Shown in pieces: positions 11,572-25,600 of a stretch of DNA of 64,000 nucleotides. The translations under genes were made by a program, and so were the position numbers. The stretch comes from Pratylenchus scribneri (lineage: Eukaryota > Nematoda > Chromadorea > Rhabditida > Pratylenchidae): NCBI GenBank assembly GCA_030063045.1, contig JAQSEB010000041.1, positions 3,341,501 to 3,405,500 of the forward strand, in the 5' to 3' direction. The stretch's first letter is position 1. Every line of letters starts with the position of its first letter. The notes below the pieces were generated by a model. It did no database searches. It saw only the letters and a program-made list of their open reading frames with translations, and was not told where the DNA came from.

Positions 11572-12927
11572 ATGTCGGATGAAATTCGAGAATTGCGCAG
11601 TGAAATAATCGCATTGAAAGAAATTAATGGAAAATTGAAAGGGGAAAATACCGAATTGACGAAGAAAATCGATCAATTGACTAAAGAAATTGACAAAATG
11701 AAGACGGAAAATTCACAGGTTTATTTGATTTTATTCTTTTATGAAAAATTTAATTGGAAATTTTTGTAGCAAAATTGCACTGATGAGTCAATTTTTGCTA
11801 TTTCAACATTGAATTCAGCTGAAAATGCGTCTAATGATTTTGATGTTGAAGTAAAACCAAAACCTTTAGCAGAACGGTATAAAACTCTAATATTTTTTTC
11901 TAAAATAATGTATTTTCTAGTTTCGTTCCAAATTGGTTAATCGAGGTTTTGGCATGGATTAATCGAATTGAAATGGCCAAATCTTCATTGAGTTCATCTT
12001 CCTTGACTTTCAAACAACTTTGTTGGCCAAAACTTCATTTAAATGTGAAGCCGTACAAAATTATGCGCCTTGAATTTTCCCCAGCCCGCTCTTTGCTTAA
12101 ACGCGGATGGAATAATAATGCTATTCCAATTCCAATTGCTTCAATTCCACCACCGGAATATATTGTCGGCATAAGAGGGATTGAATTGAAGTTGGACTAA
12201 TGTTCTATTTGTAATAATTTATTTTGAATTTAGGTTTTTGGATGATCAAGTTGTGAATTTCATCCAAAACATTGCTCATTTTCTCCAAAATTGCCACATT
12301 CGCTTATGCTCTGAAATTACAATGATTTCTTGGAAAATGAACATAGAACTAATTGCTACAATGCAAGCATTAATGAAGTGTTTCGCGGATAAAATATTCA
12401 AATTAGAATTCTTTAATGGATGGAATTCGAATAATGCATATAAATGGCAACTAAATAATTTCAATCAATTGTATCCTGAAATTCTTGACGATGTCGGATT
12501 TCTTTACTTTTCACACCAATCGATTCTGCTTAAACACAGTGATAATATTGATATCATTCTGAATTGGTTGACAAAGCAATCAAATAATGGAAAACAAAAA
12601 ATTATTCATTTCACTTATCAAAAAAAAAGAACTGCCCTTATTAATGCCATCAAAATGGTATAATGAAATATTTTATTTTTTTTTAAATTATTATTTTAGG
12701 AATTTTGCAATTCAAATTCGCCATCAAACTTTTTAATCTGTTTTGTCACTAATGGATTTAAACAGGAATTTACTTTGGAAAATGCGCAAACAAATGAAAT
12801 TTTAGCATTATATCGCCAAGGATTTCTATATTTGGCTCGATACCCGAAAGGAGAAGAACAGTGGAAGAAAGATTGGAATAAGAAAATATATCAAGAACAT
12901 GAAACTTTTATCAACATAGAAGTTTGA
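11572..12927 (+). CDS. Coiled-coil protein with F-box-like domain (multicopy nematode family)
   Basis: Five exons join in phase: 11572-11718, 11770-11876, 11921-12190, 12234-12657 and 12700-12927 (TGA), giving 391 residues. The first 49 residues are a heptad-rich coiled coil (MSDEIRELRSEIIALKEING onward). A linker rich in S, N and D follows. Around residue 86, FVPNWLIEVLAWINRIEMAK begins a segment resembling the start of an F-box-like fold (a proline-tryptophan-leucine helix, then a hydrophobic helix and LxLN). The C-terminal half has FLDDQVVNFIQNIAHFLQNC and a tail rich in charged residues. F-box proteins bind SKP1 and pick targets for ubiquitination, but that role here is an inference from weak similarity. 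The family is multicopy: exon 1 recurs as a scrap at 43845, and exons 4-5 recur, disrupted, at 50224-51700. All introns are 43-51 nt, with standard GT-AG ends. Confidence 0.75.
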
Positions 12928-13643
12928 AAATATTTTATTATTGATGCTAAATTTCGTTGATAATATTTTAATAATCCTATTCAGAATTTTCGTAACAGCT
13001 GTTTTTTTTTCTTTTATAATTTTGCCCCAAATCAGGACCAAGGTGGTCTATCTATTCTCGATGTTGATATCAATATTTAATTGGACATAAAATTAATCTA
13101 TCAAAATCATTAATTAATATATTTTAATATTCAAACTTTTCCAATACTTTTTTTTGCTATAATTCATTAATTTTTAATCTATAATTTTGCAGCTAATTTT
13201 ATGTTAAATAAAATTTAAAATAATTTATCAGCGGTTTATTACCATTCTCCAGAAAATTTTGTCCCCAGAAGAAATACCCCCAAATGTGTTTAAATAACAA
13301 AAAAGGTAATTTCGATTCAATGGTTGGCAAAAACGGAGAAAGGACAAGGAAGGGAATGTATTGAATAAACTGCGCGACGATTGACCTTTGTTTTTGTGCG
13401 CTAATCCTCACACTGCCCACTCCATAAATTGTGAAGGGGGGACAAACCATTGCGCAAGGCAGCCGATTGCGCCACTGGGTGTGGAGTGGATGGTCTTGTG
13501 AAAATGACCCAATTTTTGTTGGGGGCGAAGACGCGCCGCCCTCCACGCCACAAGCAGCCAAAATCCAAAATTCCCTACAAAAGGAATCAACAGCCATTTT
13601 TAATTGTGCAACTGGTAAAACCAATTCAATTTTGGAAGCGTTG
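12928..13643. promoter_or_regulatory. Intergenic region and probable cadherin promoter/5' leader
   Basis: The half nearest the cadherin start (about 13360-13640) is clearly richer in G+C than the surrounding DNA and has open frames on both strands, including a 151-codon frame on the minus strand (13199-13654). These show no domain or splice logic. I read it as regulatory or leader sequence. Confidence 0.4.
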
Positions 13644-16600
13644 ATGTGTGCCATTCCAATTCACAGCTTTTTTACAATTGTTTTTTGCCTTTTTGCAACA
13701 TTCCTCCAAACCCAAATATGCAATGCTGCTGAAAAAGGTTAGCTAATACCAGAAGAAAAAAGGTTAAATTATAATTTTTCATTTCACAACAAATTCAGAT
13801 TCAATTTTCTGGCTTTTCTCAAATGAAGGATCATTGAGAAGGAATGCACCTTCTGGAACGGTTGTTCAATTTGATGGGCCCATGCGGATTAATCCGGCAT
13901 TGTCTGACGAGGTGAGTTTCAGAATTCAATTGCTCTTATACATATATAAATTTTTTATATTTGCGAATTTCTAACAATCTTTACTAAAAAAATTATTTTT
14001 CCATTATGTTCTTTTCCATTATGAGCATTTTGATGATATCAGAATTATCGATGAAACATTATTAAAAACAAAAAAAAACTCAAAATAAAAATAGTCGCTA
14101 ATTTTGGTCTATCTTTTTTCCTTTTTGGCAAAACTTTACAATGTAGAATCAAATTCACCATGCACAATTAGCTTATCGAAATTTTGGCTCTCTAGTAATA
14201 GCTTATTTGCCAAAATTAAAAGTGCCCAAAATTCGATTGCATAAAATTTCATTCCTCCAATTCAATTATCGATATTAATAATTAATTTCTCCGCTAAATG
14301 AAATATTTTAATTTTTCGACCGTAAATTTAACTTTATGTATTTTTTCCAGACAAATTTGGTCAATCTTCACATGTCAGAACCGTTCCTCTTGCGTCAACA
14401 TTTCAACATAACACCATCATCATCAATTTCAGCTGGTCAATCCTTCAAATTGATTTTGACTCGTCCACTTCTTCCACAACATTCCATGCTTGACTTCATC
14501 AAATTAACAATTCAAGCACAAATTATGCCAAATTCGTTCAATAATAACGAACAAGAAAAACAACAAATTGTGATGAAAATTGAAGAGAAGGAAATAAAGA
14601 TTAATTTATTTGGTGATGCGGATGGAAATGAAGCAGCAGAAAAATTGGCAAATGGAATGCTTCATAAGCGGATTCACATGAAAAGGGATGAGAAAAATTG
14701 CACAATTTATAAGGTAAATTTGGGCAATTTTCACGAAAATTCGGAAATTCCATGAGTTTTCGGCCATTCTCATTTCTATATTTAAAAATTTTTAATTTTT
14801 TATTTAAATTTTTAATTCAATTTCTAATCGACGTGCGACACTTGCGGACCCGACACTTGCGGACGAAACGGTCTGGAGCCGAAGGTGTTAAAGTTGGAGT
14901 GGCCTTGTTTATAGCATATTATTTTGGCGAATATTGTGTATTCGCCAGAGATTGGTATAGCTATAGGAAAAAGTAGAGTATAGGTGATTCTATACCTATA
15001 CCTATAGCTATAGCTTCCTATACCTATACTCTACCTAAGGCCAGCTAAAGGTAGATGTAGAGTAGAGCAAAAAATTTCCAGCTAAAGATAGAGGTGTTTT
15101 CCTATACTTTTTCCTATACCTATAGCTTCTTTCTATACCCAAAAATTTTGAATTTCCTTATTTTTTAAATTTTTTCTGGCATTTTTTTCAAAAACTGACA
15201 ATTTATTTCTTGCAATTGAATGAACAATCTTTTACTTCTTTTAATCATAAAAACTATTATAATTTTTATTAAATAAAAATAATTATTGAACATTTATTTA
15301 AATATTCTTTTTACAATTAAATATTGACATGGATGAGATTATAATGAATGAACAAGAAGAAGGAAATCAGCAAAATAACGCCTCTAATTTGGCTGAGATT
15401 ATTTTGGATGATTCCCAGACTCAAAAATTTTCTTCAGGATGCAGAGGTTTTAAAAATTTATATTAAATTGATTAAATTTAAAATTAAATTAGTCAAAGGA
15501 TTTTTCGAAAAATCCTGTCATGGCCACTATTCGGGACGAATTTGTTGCTGAAATTCGAAAAAGATTTTCTTTTGTTTTTGATACGCGTGATCAAAAATTT
15601 GACAAAATCTTCATCATTGCCACTTTCCTCGATCCGAATTACTGCTGGCTAATGGAAGAAATGGATGAATTCACTGCAAAAGGATAACTAAAATCGAACG
15701 TAATTAATTAAATTTTTAACTAAATTTATAAAATAAAATTAAAAAAAAACTATTAAGGTCAAAATCAATTCCCAAGTTCAGAAGCAGCAAATCATCCAAA
15801 ATCAAATTAATACATCAATTGATGAAAATATATCGTCATTTGATCGATTGAAAGCAGAGAAAAGACGAATTGCTGCAAATTCTTCAAAGGCACAGGAACC
15901 CATTAATGAATTGGAAAAAGCAATCAATGCATATTTGAGCTGGGCAAAAGAAACAATGCCTGAAGATATTGATCCGATTGCGTTTTGGGTATTTTTTATA
16001 TTCGAAAATTAATTCTTAAAACAATTTTCAGCTTGAAGCGGATTCAAAATGGAATGCATTGAAAGAATATGCTATTCAAACTTTGTCAATTCCGGCAACT
16101 TCGGCGGCACAAGAGCGGATTTTCAGTTATGCGGGCATTGCGACTGAAAAGAGGAGGAACAGAATGGGTTCTGAACTTTTGAACCAGAAATTATTCATCC
16201 ATTTGAACAAAAAGAAGAAAGCAGGAACAGAAACAGAATTTGTTCTGAACTTTTAAACCAGAAATTATTCATCCATTTGAACAATAAGTTTGATTAATTG
16301 TTGATCGATATAAATTTTGCAATATTTATAAATTTATTGTCAATTTAAATAAAAAAAAATTAATTTTATTATAAAAATTTTTTTTGAAAAGGTATAGGAA
16401 AAGGTATAGGAAACTGCTATACTCTACCTATACCTATACTCTACTCTACCTGCCAAAAAAAAAGTATAGGTAGATGTATAGGTAACTCTACCTGTGGTCA
16501 GGTATAGGTAGAGGTAGAGTATAGTTGGCAATTTCCCAAGTATACCAATCTCTGGTATTCGCTGGGTTATGTCCAAAAACCATCAAAATCGCGATTTTTA

Positions 16601-19600
16601 ATTAAATCAACGGTTTTTTGGCTATAACTCGGTGAATATTCAACATTGAGCAAAACTTTTGCTCTCATTTTGTAGCTAATTTTATGCCTAATAATATGCT
16701 AAAAACAATGCTACTCTAGCTCTACCACCTTCGGCTCCAGACCGTTTCGTCCGCAAGTGTCGGGTCCGCAAGTGTCGGCCAACCTTTCTAATTTTTATTT
16801 TATTTTTTAAATTATGAGTTCTTTGTAGCTCATTAGAGAGTTGAAATTTTCTTTAAATAAAATTTTGAATTTTTTAGCAATTTGAGGCAACAATAATTTT
16901 ATGAGATACAAAGTAATTTTCCAAAAAAAAAATAATTAAAAGTGATTATTTTAAAAATATTGCTATTAGAAAGAATTACAACATTAAACACGAATATTGG
17001 TTTAGTTAATTACCAACATTTTTTACTAAATTACAAAAATTATTTTTTTATTCAAATAATTTTTAAAATTTATTTTATAATCTTGATTTTTTATAATTTT
17101 ATATGTTTGTTGATCACATCAAATTTTTCTTTAGATAAAAAAAATTTAAATTATTTATGAATTTATAATAACAACAATTTTATGGGTTCCAAAAATATAT
17201 GATTCGGAAAAAAAATTTGATCAATTTGAGAAATATTGCTATTGTATTGAAATGTTAAAATGTTAAGTATGAATTATTGGCCTCAATTTTGACCAATTTA
17301 TGAGCCCATCTTGGTATGAAATACCAACATGGCTAAATATGACTCTTATCCATGGAAAATATTAACATTTGATTTATCAAATATACGCATAAATTGGACT
17401 AAATTAAAGGCAAAAATTCATCCTTAATTTTATAGCAATATTTTTTAAAATTAATCCATTTTAATTATTTATGAAATATTTTAATTTTTGTAACACATAA
17501 AATTATTGTTTTCATAAATTCCTAAATTAATTAAATTTTTCCGATTAAAGAAAATTCCATCAAATGAACTTCAGAATTATAAAAAAAATCAAAATTGAAT
17601 TAAATGTTAAAAAATAAAATAAATTTACAGAATTTGGCATGGATAACATTGACGCAAAAATTTGTAAGGCAAAAATTTGTGCTTAAAAGCATTCCTATTA
17701 TAATTACTTCAAGGAAAATAAAAATACTATTTAAATTAAATTATTACATTTTTATTTATTGGTGGAACTTAATCACTGCAATTTAACATGACCTAAAAAT
17801 TAATTTAATTAATTATAGATTGAACCAATTGCCACAAGAAAACAACAATTTGCTTCTCCATCATACAGGCTAATTGGCCCCTATAGCAAATCGTAAGTGC
17901 TAATTAATAATTGACTTGCCACTTGGGTGAAACCAAATTAGAGAGCTAGAATTTTTCTAACTAAAAAATCAATTTTAAAGTGAATAATAGTATGGAATTT
18001 AGCAATTTTGCTACAATTTAATATTCAATTAATTTGGATGAATTTAGATAAAGAACTTGTTATATGTTTTTAACCATAAATTTCTGGACAAAAATGTTCC
18101 ATTTAACCTGTTAATATCAAAAAAGCCATATAGAAATAGTTTAACTAATATTATAATATTATTTATTAATTTTAGAAAAAATCTTTAAAGTTTTTTCAAA
18201 TGGCAAAATTATTATACCCAATTTTCGGATATCCATAAAAATTATTTTTTTCAATTCTTAAAAAATTTACAATAATTTCAGTTTTCAAATTCACAATGAA
18301 ACATCTTCAATTGATGATTCCATAAAAATTGACTATAATGGCCCTGCAAAATGTGCACCATCAATTGCTGCCAAAGATGGCAAATTACAAATATTGGCAT
18401 CATTTTTAAATTCATTTGGCTCACTCGAAATTGAAATATGGTCTTTAGAAGAAAGTGAAGCGATGGAAGAGAAATTTCCAGACGAGAAGGAAATTCATTT
18501 TATTCGGAAAGAATTCAATGTGGAATTCCAACCTTCTTTGCATGTGCTAAAACCCCAATTAATATTATTGAGCGAATTGGAATCTGGTGATCATATTTTG
18601 GCAGCAAATAATAATCCGTTTGAATTCAAATTGGAAATGAATGAAACCACCGACGGCATTTTGAATATTCATCCACACACTGGAGTAATTTTCATCAATG
18701 TATGTGATGGGGGGGGGGGGTTAAATTATAGAATCTAGATCATTTTTTTCTGTATCTCTTGCGAGGAAAAAGCCAATCACGGAAAGTGAAATAACTGCTA
18801 AAATTTTATGAAGCCAAAGAAATGCTTTTAGTTAAATGGATATCCAAATTTTTAAGAAAAAGCGACTTTTCCATATTAATTTTAAAAATGTAAAAATCAT
18901 AGACAAATATTATTGTTTTAATTTTTTTTGCTTTTACAAATTTAAAATAATTTTTCATCATAGAAAATTTGTGATCAATTTTGAAATTTTATTTTTATGT
19001 ATTTAAATTAATTAAATCACTAAATAATTATTAATCATTAGCATAAATATTTAATGATTTCAGGATTCAGAACGATTGCTCACATTGTTCCAATCCAACG
19101 GGGAATCAATTCAAATTATTGCATTATTGCTTTTGAATGGAAAAATTATGGATCGGGCAATAATAAATCTTCGAATTGATGAACAAAATTGGAAAAGGCC
19201 AAGAAAAACTCCAAATGAATTGATTAAATTTGAAAGAGTTAAGAGAGGGAAAATATTAATTTTAATAATTTAATTTTTTTTAGCCAATTTATGCATTTGC
19301 CATTGATCCATACAATTTAAACAAATTTGGCGATGGGAATGAAGAACAAATTTTAATTGGAAAATTGGAAACCAAACCAAAATTGAATGAAGAAAATGAA
19401 AATTTGGCTGAATTTATTATATCGGAAGGAGGCGGTGGACTATTTAAATTTTCCAATAGTAAAAATCGATCGACAAAGAATTCATTGATTTACAGCGGAC
19501 CAATGAGTCAATTCCCAAGGAATTACACACTTAAAGTCGGTTAACATTTTTTTGTTTATGAAAAAAAATTTTTGGCATAAAATTATTACATTTTTGTTCA

Positions 19601-22600
19601 AAAATTACTAAAATATTTTAACAGAACTTTCAAAATTTTAGGTTCTATTAATTTCTGCTGATGAATTCATTGATACCGCCATTGTGCACATTTTAATTGC
19701 AGGAATTGGCTCATCCCCACCTATTTTTCAAAGATCTTTTCAACGAATTATTGTTTCAAAATGTAAGAGAATATAGAATCTATTAAAATTTTAAAATTAA
19801 ATCTATCAACATTTCATTACAAAAATCTTTTTAATTAGTAATTTTGAATTTAAAATATTAATTCGACTTTATTTCATTCATATCTACTATTCTGGGTAAG
19901 CAAATATCAAAATCACAAAAATATGATCCTTGTTAAATTTTCGCATTTATTTAACCAAAATTGACATTAATTGGCCAAGATTGAGGCCAAAATTTTAGTT
20001 TATGACATTTCTAATAAGAAAAACAATTTACAAATTATCTCATTTTAATAATTTTATTGTAAAATATTATTTTATTTTTGCAACTTATACAAATATTGTT
20101 GTCACAAATATCTAAATTAGTAAAAAATTTTTATGGAATAAAATTTGGCACCACACACACCAACATAAATATAAAAACACAAAATTAAAATTAATTAAAA
20201 ATAAAAAAGATTTTAAAAATTTCTGAATATGTTTAATATTAATAGTTGCTAAAATTCGATTCTTTTTCCTCAAGATAACAACGATTTTTTTGCGGAATCT
20301 CCACAACAGAATGATTCCAAGGAATTGTTTACACTTTCCGCCGATGACACTGATCCGGATGCTCATTTATCTTATGCACTAGAAGGAACGAAATGCCGAA
20401 ATTTTGAAGGCACAATATTACCTGAATTCCAATGCTCGAATGCATTTTTGCTTTCACCAAATGGAACCACGGGCCAATGGGTCCTTTCATTAATGGAAAA
20501 TGAAAGCGAACAGCAGCAACAAATTGCCGAAGCTTTAATGAACATTTCCGTTCGAGATGAGGCACATCCATTGGAGATGCAGGCACATAGTGAGAATTTT
20601 ACTTTAAAAATTAAATTTTATATTTTATTATGCCATCAAAAATTTTTCTCATTGAAATATTTATTATATAGTCAAATTCTTTAATTTTATATTTTCTATC
20701 TTTTATAATATTCTTGCAATATTTCTCCTATTTCCAATAATTTCTGCATCTCATCAATTTTTATTTATTAGTTGACTATAATTTTCGTTTAAAATCATAA
20801 AGAATTAAAATCTTAAATAAAACAAAATTAGTAAAAAATACTTTATAAAATATAATTTAAAGTTTTTAATATGATGTGATGTCTAATAATTGGCATTTTT
20901 TGATGTCATTGGCGGGATTATATTCCTTTTCTTTCTTTAAATATTATATTTATTTAAAGCAATATCTCACTCTAAAAGCCGAAATATTACCAAAATATTT
21001 GGCCACTAAAACAAAAAATTTTGGGTTAATTCAATATCATTTCTTTCAAACAAAAAATATATATTTTGGCATTGAATCAAATATTATCCATGCCAAAAAA
21101 ATATGATTTATGATCTCTTACATTTTGCATATAATTTTATGGTTAGACTGGGATTAGAATTAGAATCACGGGTTCATAGATTTTAAAGGGTACTTATTGT
21201 CATACTTTATGATCAAAAAATTTGCTTTTTCGATAAAAAATAAATGTAACTCTTCAACTGTAATTTTTTTACTTGCAGCTCTGGTACTTCTGAAATTTAT
21301 TCAAAAATTGAATGCAACCAATGAAAATGAAGTAAACAACAATAATGGCATTATTGAAGAAAACAACAATTTGAATTTAATTGATCAAAATTTTACATTG
21401 CATCTCCTCGATTCCATGCCAGTCAATTCTGTCATTTATTCATTTGGTGGATTGCCACCAAAAATGGGAAAAATGCCAAACACATTGCGTTATTCGCTTT
21501 CAGGACAATTCAGCAAATATTTCAGCATTGGAAGGGAATCAGGTGGGCATGATAATTGGATAAATTTAAGAACATTTTTTGTAAAAATAAAAAATTAATT
21601 TTCAAAAATCATTCTTAAATCAAATATCTTAGCTATTGCAGAATATAGGAATTTAATTAATATAGTGATTAAAATAGGAATAATTTGACGATGATTTATT
21701 GTCTTATCAAAAAATTCCAATATTGTGACAAAAAAAACTATTTTTAATTATTGAAATTTGAAGCACATAAAATTTTTTCTTTTATCTTTTTATAAAATAA
21801 GCAAAAATTTTTAATTTAAAATTTAATTCCGACAATACAAAGAGCATTTATAAAATTTAAAAAAAGAAAAAAATAGTAACTTTGACAAAATTTTTCGAAA
21901 ACGATTAAGCGGATCCTCGAATTATAATTGGGCAAATTTACCCCACCCAAATGAGCTGTTGCCTTAATAATTATTTCCCTTATTTTTTAAAGGAATTTTA
22001 TCAATTGCCCTTCCACTTCGAAACATTATTGGCCGGCATCAATTGACAATAAATGTGCACAACAACAGCACTGGCAAGCAAATTGTACAAAAATTTAACC
22101 CAATATTGGAAATTGCTTCCTCCATTCCAAAATGGCATAAAATGGAAAATTATTATGAATTGGAGGATGACAAATTTGTTAATTTGGGCCGAGAATTTTC
22201 AAATACATTGAATGACATTGAATTGTTGATGCCATCTATGAATGGAACAAATGAGAAACGACAAATCAAAGCAGATGAAAATGTAAAATTTTTATTCAAA
22301 TATAGAGTGGATCGAAAATTTGAGCAATAGAATTTTTCGCATTCGATTCAATTTTTAATGTTAAATTTGAAAAATTTATTATTTGTATATCAATTGATTA
22401 TAGTTGATTAGAAAAAAGGTCAAAAAAATAGACGGAAATCGAAAAATTTTCGTCATTTCTGGACATAAATTTTTGGTCAATTATGCTTAAGGATATCAAA
22501 ATAGAAAAGATATAAAACCACAAAAAATCAATGCGCGAAATATAGGATAAAATTGGGAAATTAATTTATATATTTTCAAAATACTTTATTTAGGGAACAT

Positions 22601-25600
22601 TAAATCTGACTCCAATTTTTGATGCTCAATTTGCTGAGGACAGATCATCGAATTTTTTTGCTGTTTTCAATAAAACGAACATTGATATGTCCTCCATTAT
22701 TTCAGTAAGATAAATAAAATATTTTGAATATTATGTATAACTTATGCTTGAAAAGTAAGAAAAGTTTTGTACAAAAATATTCTCTCAGGGAAATTTTCGA
22801 TTCTATATATTTGAACATGTTTGTTAAAAAAATGAGAACATTGACCAGATTTATAATCTCCACATCATAAATTTTGGCATTTTACTTAAAAAAAATCGAC
22901 CCTAATTTGGACAAAATTTAGATTAAATTTCATGCTTATAATTGAATAATTTTAAGACATTTTTATTAATTTTTTAAAAAATACTAGTTAATTTTTCAAA
23001 TTCATAAAGTTATTTTTATCACAAATTCTTAAATATTTCAATTTTTTTTATTGTGACCTGCAGATGTGATGAAAATAAAAAATCAAAATTAATTGAATAA
23101 TGGGCAAAAAAATTTAACTAATATTCTTATTTTTTTTATTTATTTTCTAAAAGCAATATTTTTAAAATTGTCTTTAATTTTCCATAAATTATAGCTTTTT
23201 TTGTAACTCATAAAATTGATGTTGTCAAAAATTCCTAAATATCCATTTTTTATTAAAAAAAAAGTAATTTCACAGCGAAAGATGTCAACATAACTATTAA
23301 GAAATCAAATTAAAATTAAAAAATAAATTATATTTTAAATTATTATTAAAAAATAAAAATGTTGACATTCCATTTAAAAAATAGCTGAAAAACTGAAAAA
23401 TGGTATTTATACAATTCTTAAATTTTCGAAATTGAAAGTTCTTAACATTTGTACTTTTTTCTAGATCCATCGTGAATTACCGATGTCAACAATGAATTTC
23501 TTGTCATTTTCGAATATGCCAATTTCCTCTCTCCCATCATCGCCCATTCGATTGCCGGAAAATTCTCCCATTGGCACTTATGTTCTTTCAATGGATTTTA
23601 TTACTCCACCTCAAACTTCGGAATTCATAATTCACCAAAAAATTCCTTCGCAAATAAATTCGACAATCGAATTTTTGAGCATTGAAAAAAGGGCGAATTC
23701 CATTTTATTGCGCACAAATCAAACATTAAAAGGAATAATGATGGAACAAAATCCAATGGAATTCATTTTGCAACAAAATGACAAAGAAATAGGCCAATTT
23801 TCTGTGGAAATTATACCAATCACAAATTGCCAACCACGCTTTAAAGCCGGTCAAAAATTGGTTATATCTATTCCAGAGGTAATTTCTTATTGTACTCAAA
23901 ATGTTTAAATTTTAAAATAATATTTTCGGGCAATTTAAGATTTAAAATAAACGAAATTTATTCTTCCTTAATTTATGCATCATAATAACTCAAAAATTTT
24001 GTAATCTTTCATTTAATTATTTTTGTTCAACAATTCCACAGGAGACTATTTCCTCTCACCAACAATCGGCCGATGTGTCAACACAATGGTTTCCTATAGG
24101 AACAATTCTAGCGGAAATGGCAAAAACAAATGGAGTCAACGAATGCGATTCAATTAAATATTCAATCGATCGGATTGGAAGGAATGAGCAGGATAATTCG
24201 AAACTGGAATCAGCTATTAAAATTGACTCTCATACGGGAATGATATCAGCAAATCCTTTGATTCTAGGCAATGAAGATATTTTTGAGGGAATTCCGGTTA
24301 ATTTAAAAAAGAATTTTTTTAAAAATATACATTTTCAGTTGACTATCAAGGCTCAAAATGGTCCAAAATATGCAGAACAAATTCGAATTCTGTTGAAAGT
24401 CAATCGACAAATTTCGCCTAATAAAAATTCATTATCTCCAAAATTCATGGGAATATCGCCAATTTTGCTAGAAATTGAGGAGGGCAATCCCGTGGGAACA
24501 TTGTTAACCACATTGAAGGCATATTCCGCCAATGGGACAAGAGAAGTGCAAAAATACAGATTGGAAGGGCCGGACACGGATTTGCTCGAAATTGACTCAA
24601 CAAATGGAGAGGTAAATTAAATTCAATTATTCGTTCCAAAAATTTGGACATCATCAAAAATATTTTACTAGTAAATTTTTATAAAAATGAATAAATTATA
24701 TTATTTATATTTAAAGACTATCAATCTAAATACTGACCTATTTATTAAATTATCTAGACGTAAATTTGCCTAATCTCAAATTAAAAATAATTAAAAAATT
24801 GATTAAATTTTAAAACCCATAATTTTTTTTCTTATTTCTAATTCCAAATGATAAAAATTTTCTATTTTTAATGAATAATTCAAATCTTCCCAACAACCCA
24901 TTTTATGTAAAATTTTTCAAAAAAAATAAAACAATCATTCAAAAATGTTTAAATTTAATTTTTTTGATTCCCAATTAATTTAAGTTAAAAACAAAACATG
25001 AATTGGATTATGAGACATTGGTGAATGATCGGCAATTGCCCCTTCAAATGCTGGCAATTGCCGAGGTAGAAGAAGGAGGCGAGGATGCAGCGGAAATGGA
25101 AATTCGACTGAACATAATTGATATGTTTGTAAATAAAATTATTAAAATTGGCAATCGAATTTTGCGCATTGTCAATATTTCAACCCAGAGCCCATTAGAT
25201 TATTTTATTTGAATAGAGCTTTTTTCATATTAAAAATAATTGATCAAAAATGACCAGAAAAACTGTACCGATTTTGGTCAATTTTATTTATTTTTTGGTC
25301 ATAATTTTTTCATTTTCATCAAAACAACAATTAAAGAGCTATATTCATTTTTATCTTATATTTAAAATTTCAAAAAATTGATTTTATACACAAAATTTTG
25401 TCCAATCCTTTAATAAATATATTCAAATTTTAAAATTTTAGCAATGACAATTTTCCGGAATTCACAAATCCAATTTATGATTTTGTGGTGGAAAAAGATG
25501 CGCCAATTGGTTGGCAATTGGGAATAGTTAAGGCAGAGGATGCAGATCCAAGCACAAGTAAAAAACTTATAATGTTTTCAAATAAATTTTCCCCTTTTCA

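Larger units (their letters stand above)
14829..16784. mobile_element. Inverted-repeat element with repeated CGACACTTGCGG units, split by a nested hAT
   Basis: The ends at 14836-14887 and 16726-16777 are 52-bp perfect inverted copies; each starts with two tandem 15-bp units of CGACACTTGCGGACC type. Similarity continues inward, more diverged, to about 100 bp (for example TAGCATATTATT on both sides). TTTCTAAT flanks both sides (14821-14828 and 16785-16792), a likely 8-bp target duplication. Without the nested element the body is only about 340 bp and has no coding sequence. It lies in the third cadherin intron. Confidence 0.8.

Noticed and set aside
13199..13654. 151-codon minus-strand frame upstream of the cadherin
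   Set aside because: No domain, no splice logic, and it overlaps the likely promoter and first exon of the cadherin on the plus strand. The local rise in G+C explains the lack of stops.
15329..16256. Functional hAT transposase
   Set aside because: The BED finger and most of the catalytic core are missing and the blocks do not all join in frame, so only a remnant is called.
20325..21106. Additional genes in cadherin introns (frames at 20876-21106 and 20112-20366)
   Set aside because: They are AT-rich chance frames or antisense shadows of cadherin exons; the exon phases on either side already connect.
24297..24338. 14 extra in-frame residues in the cadherin between exons 14 and 15
   Set aside because: The 42 bases start GTTAAT and end TTTTCAG and translate to a lysine/asparagine/phenylalanine-rich insert that breaks a cadherin strand. 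I treat them as a short intron although they are in frame.
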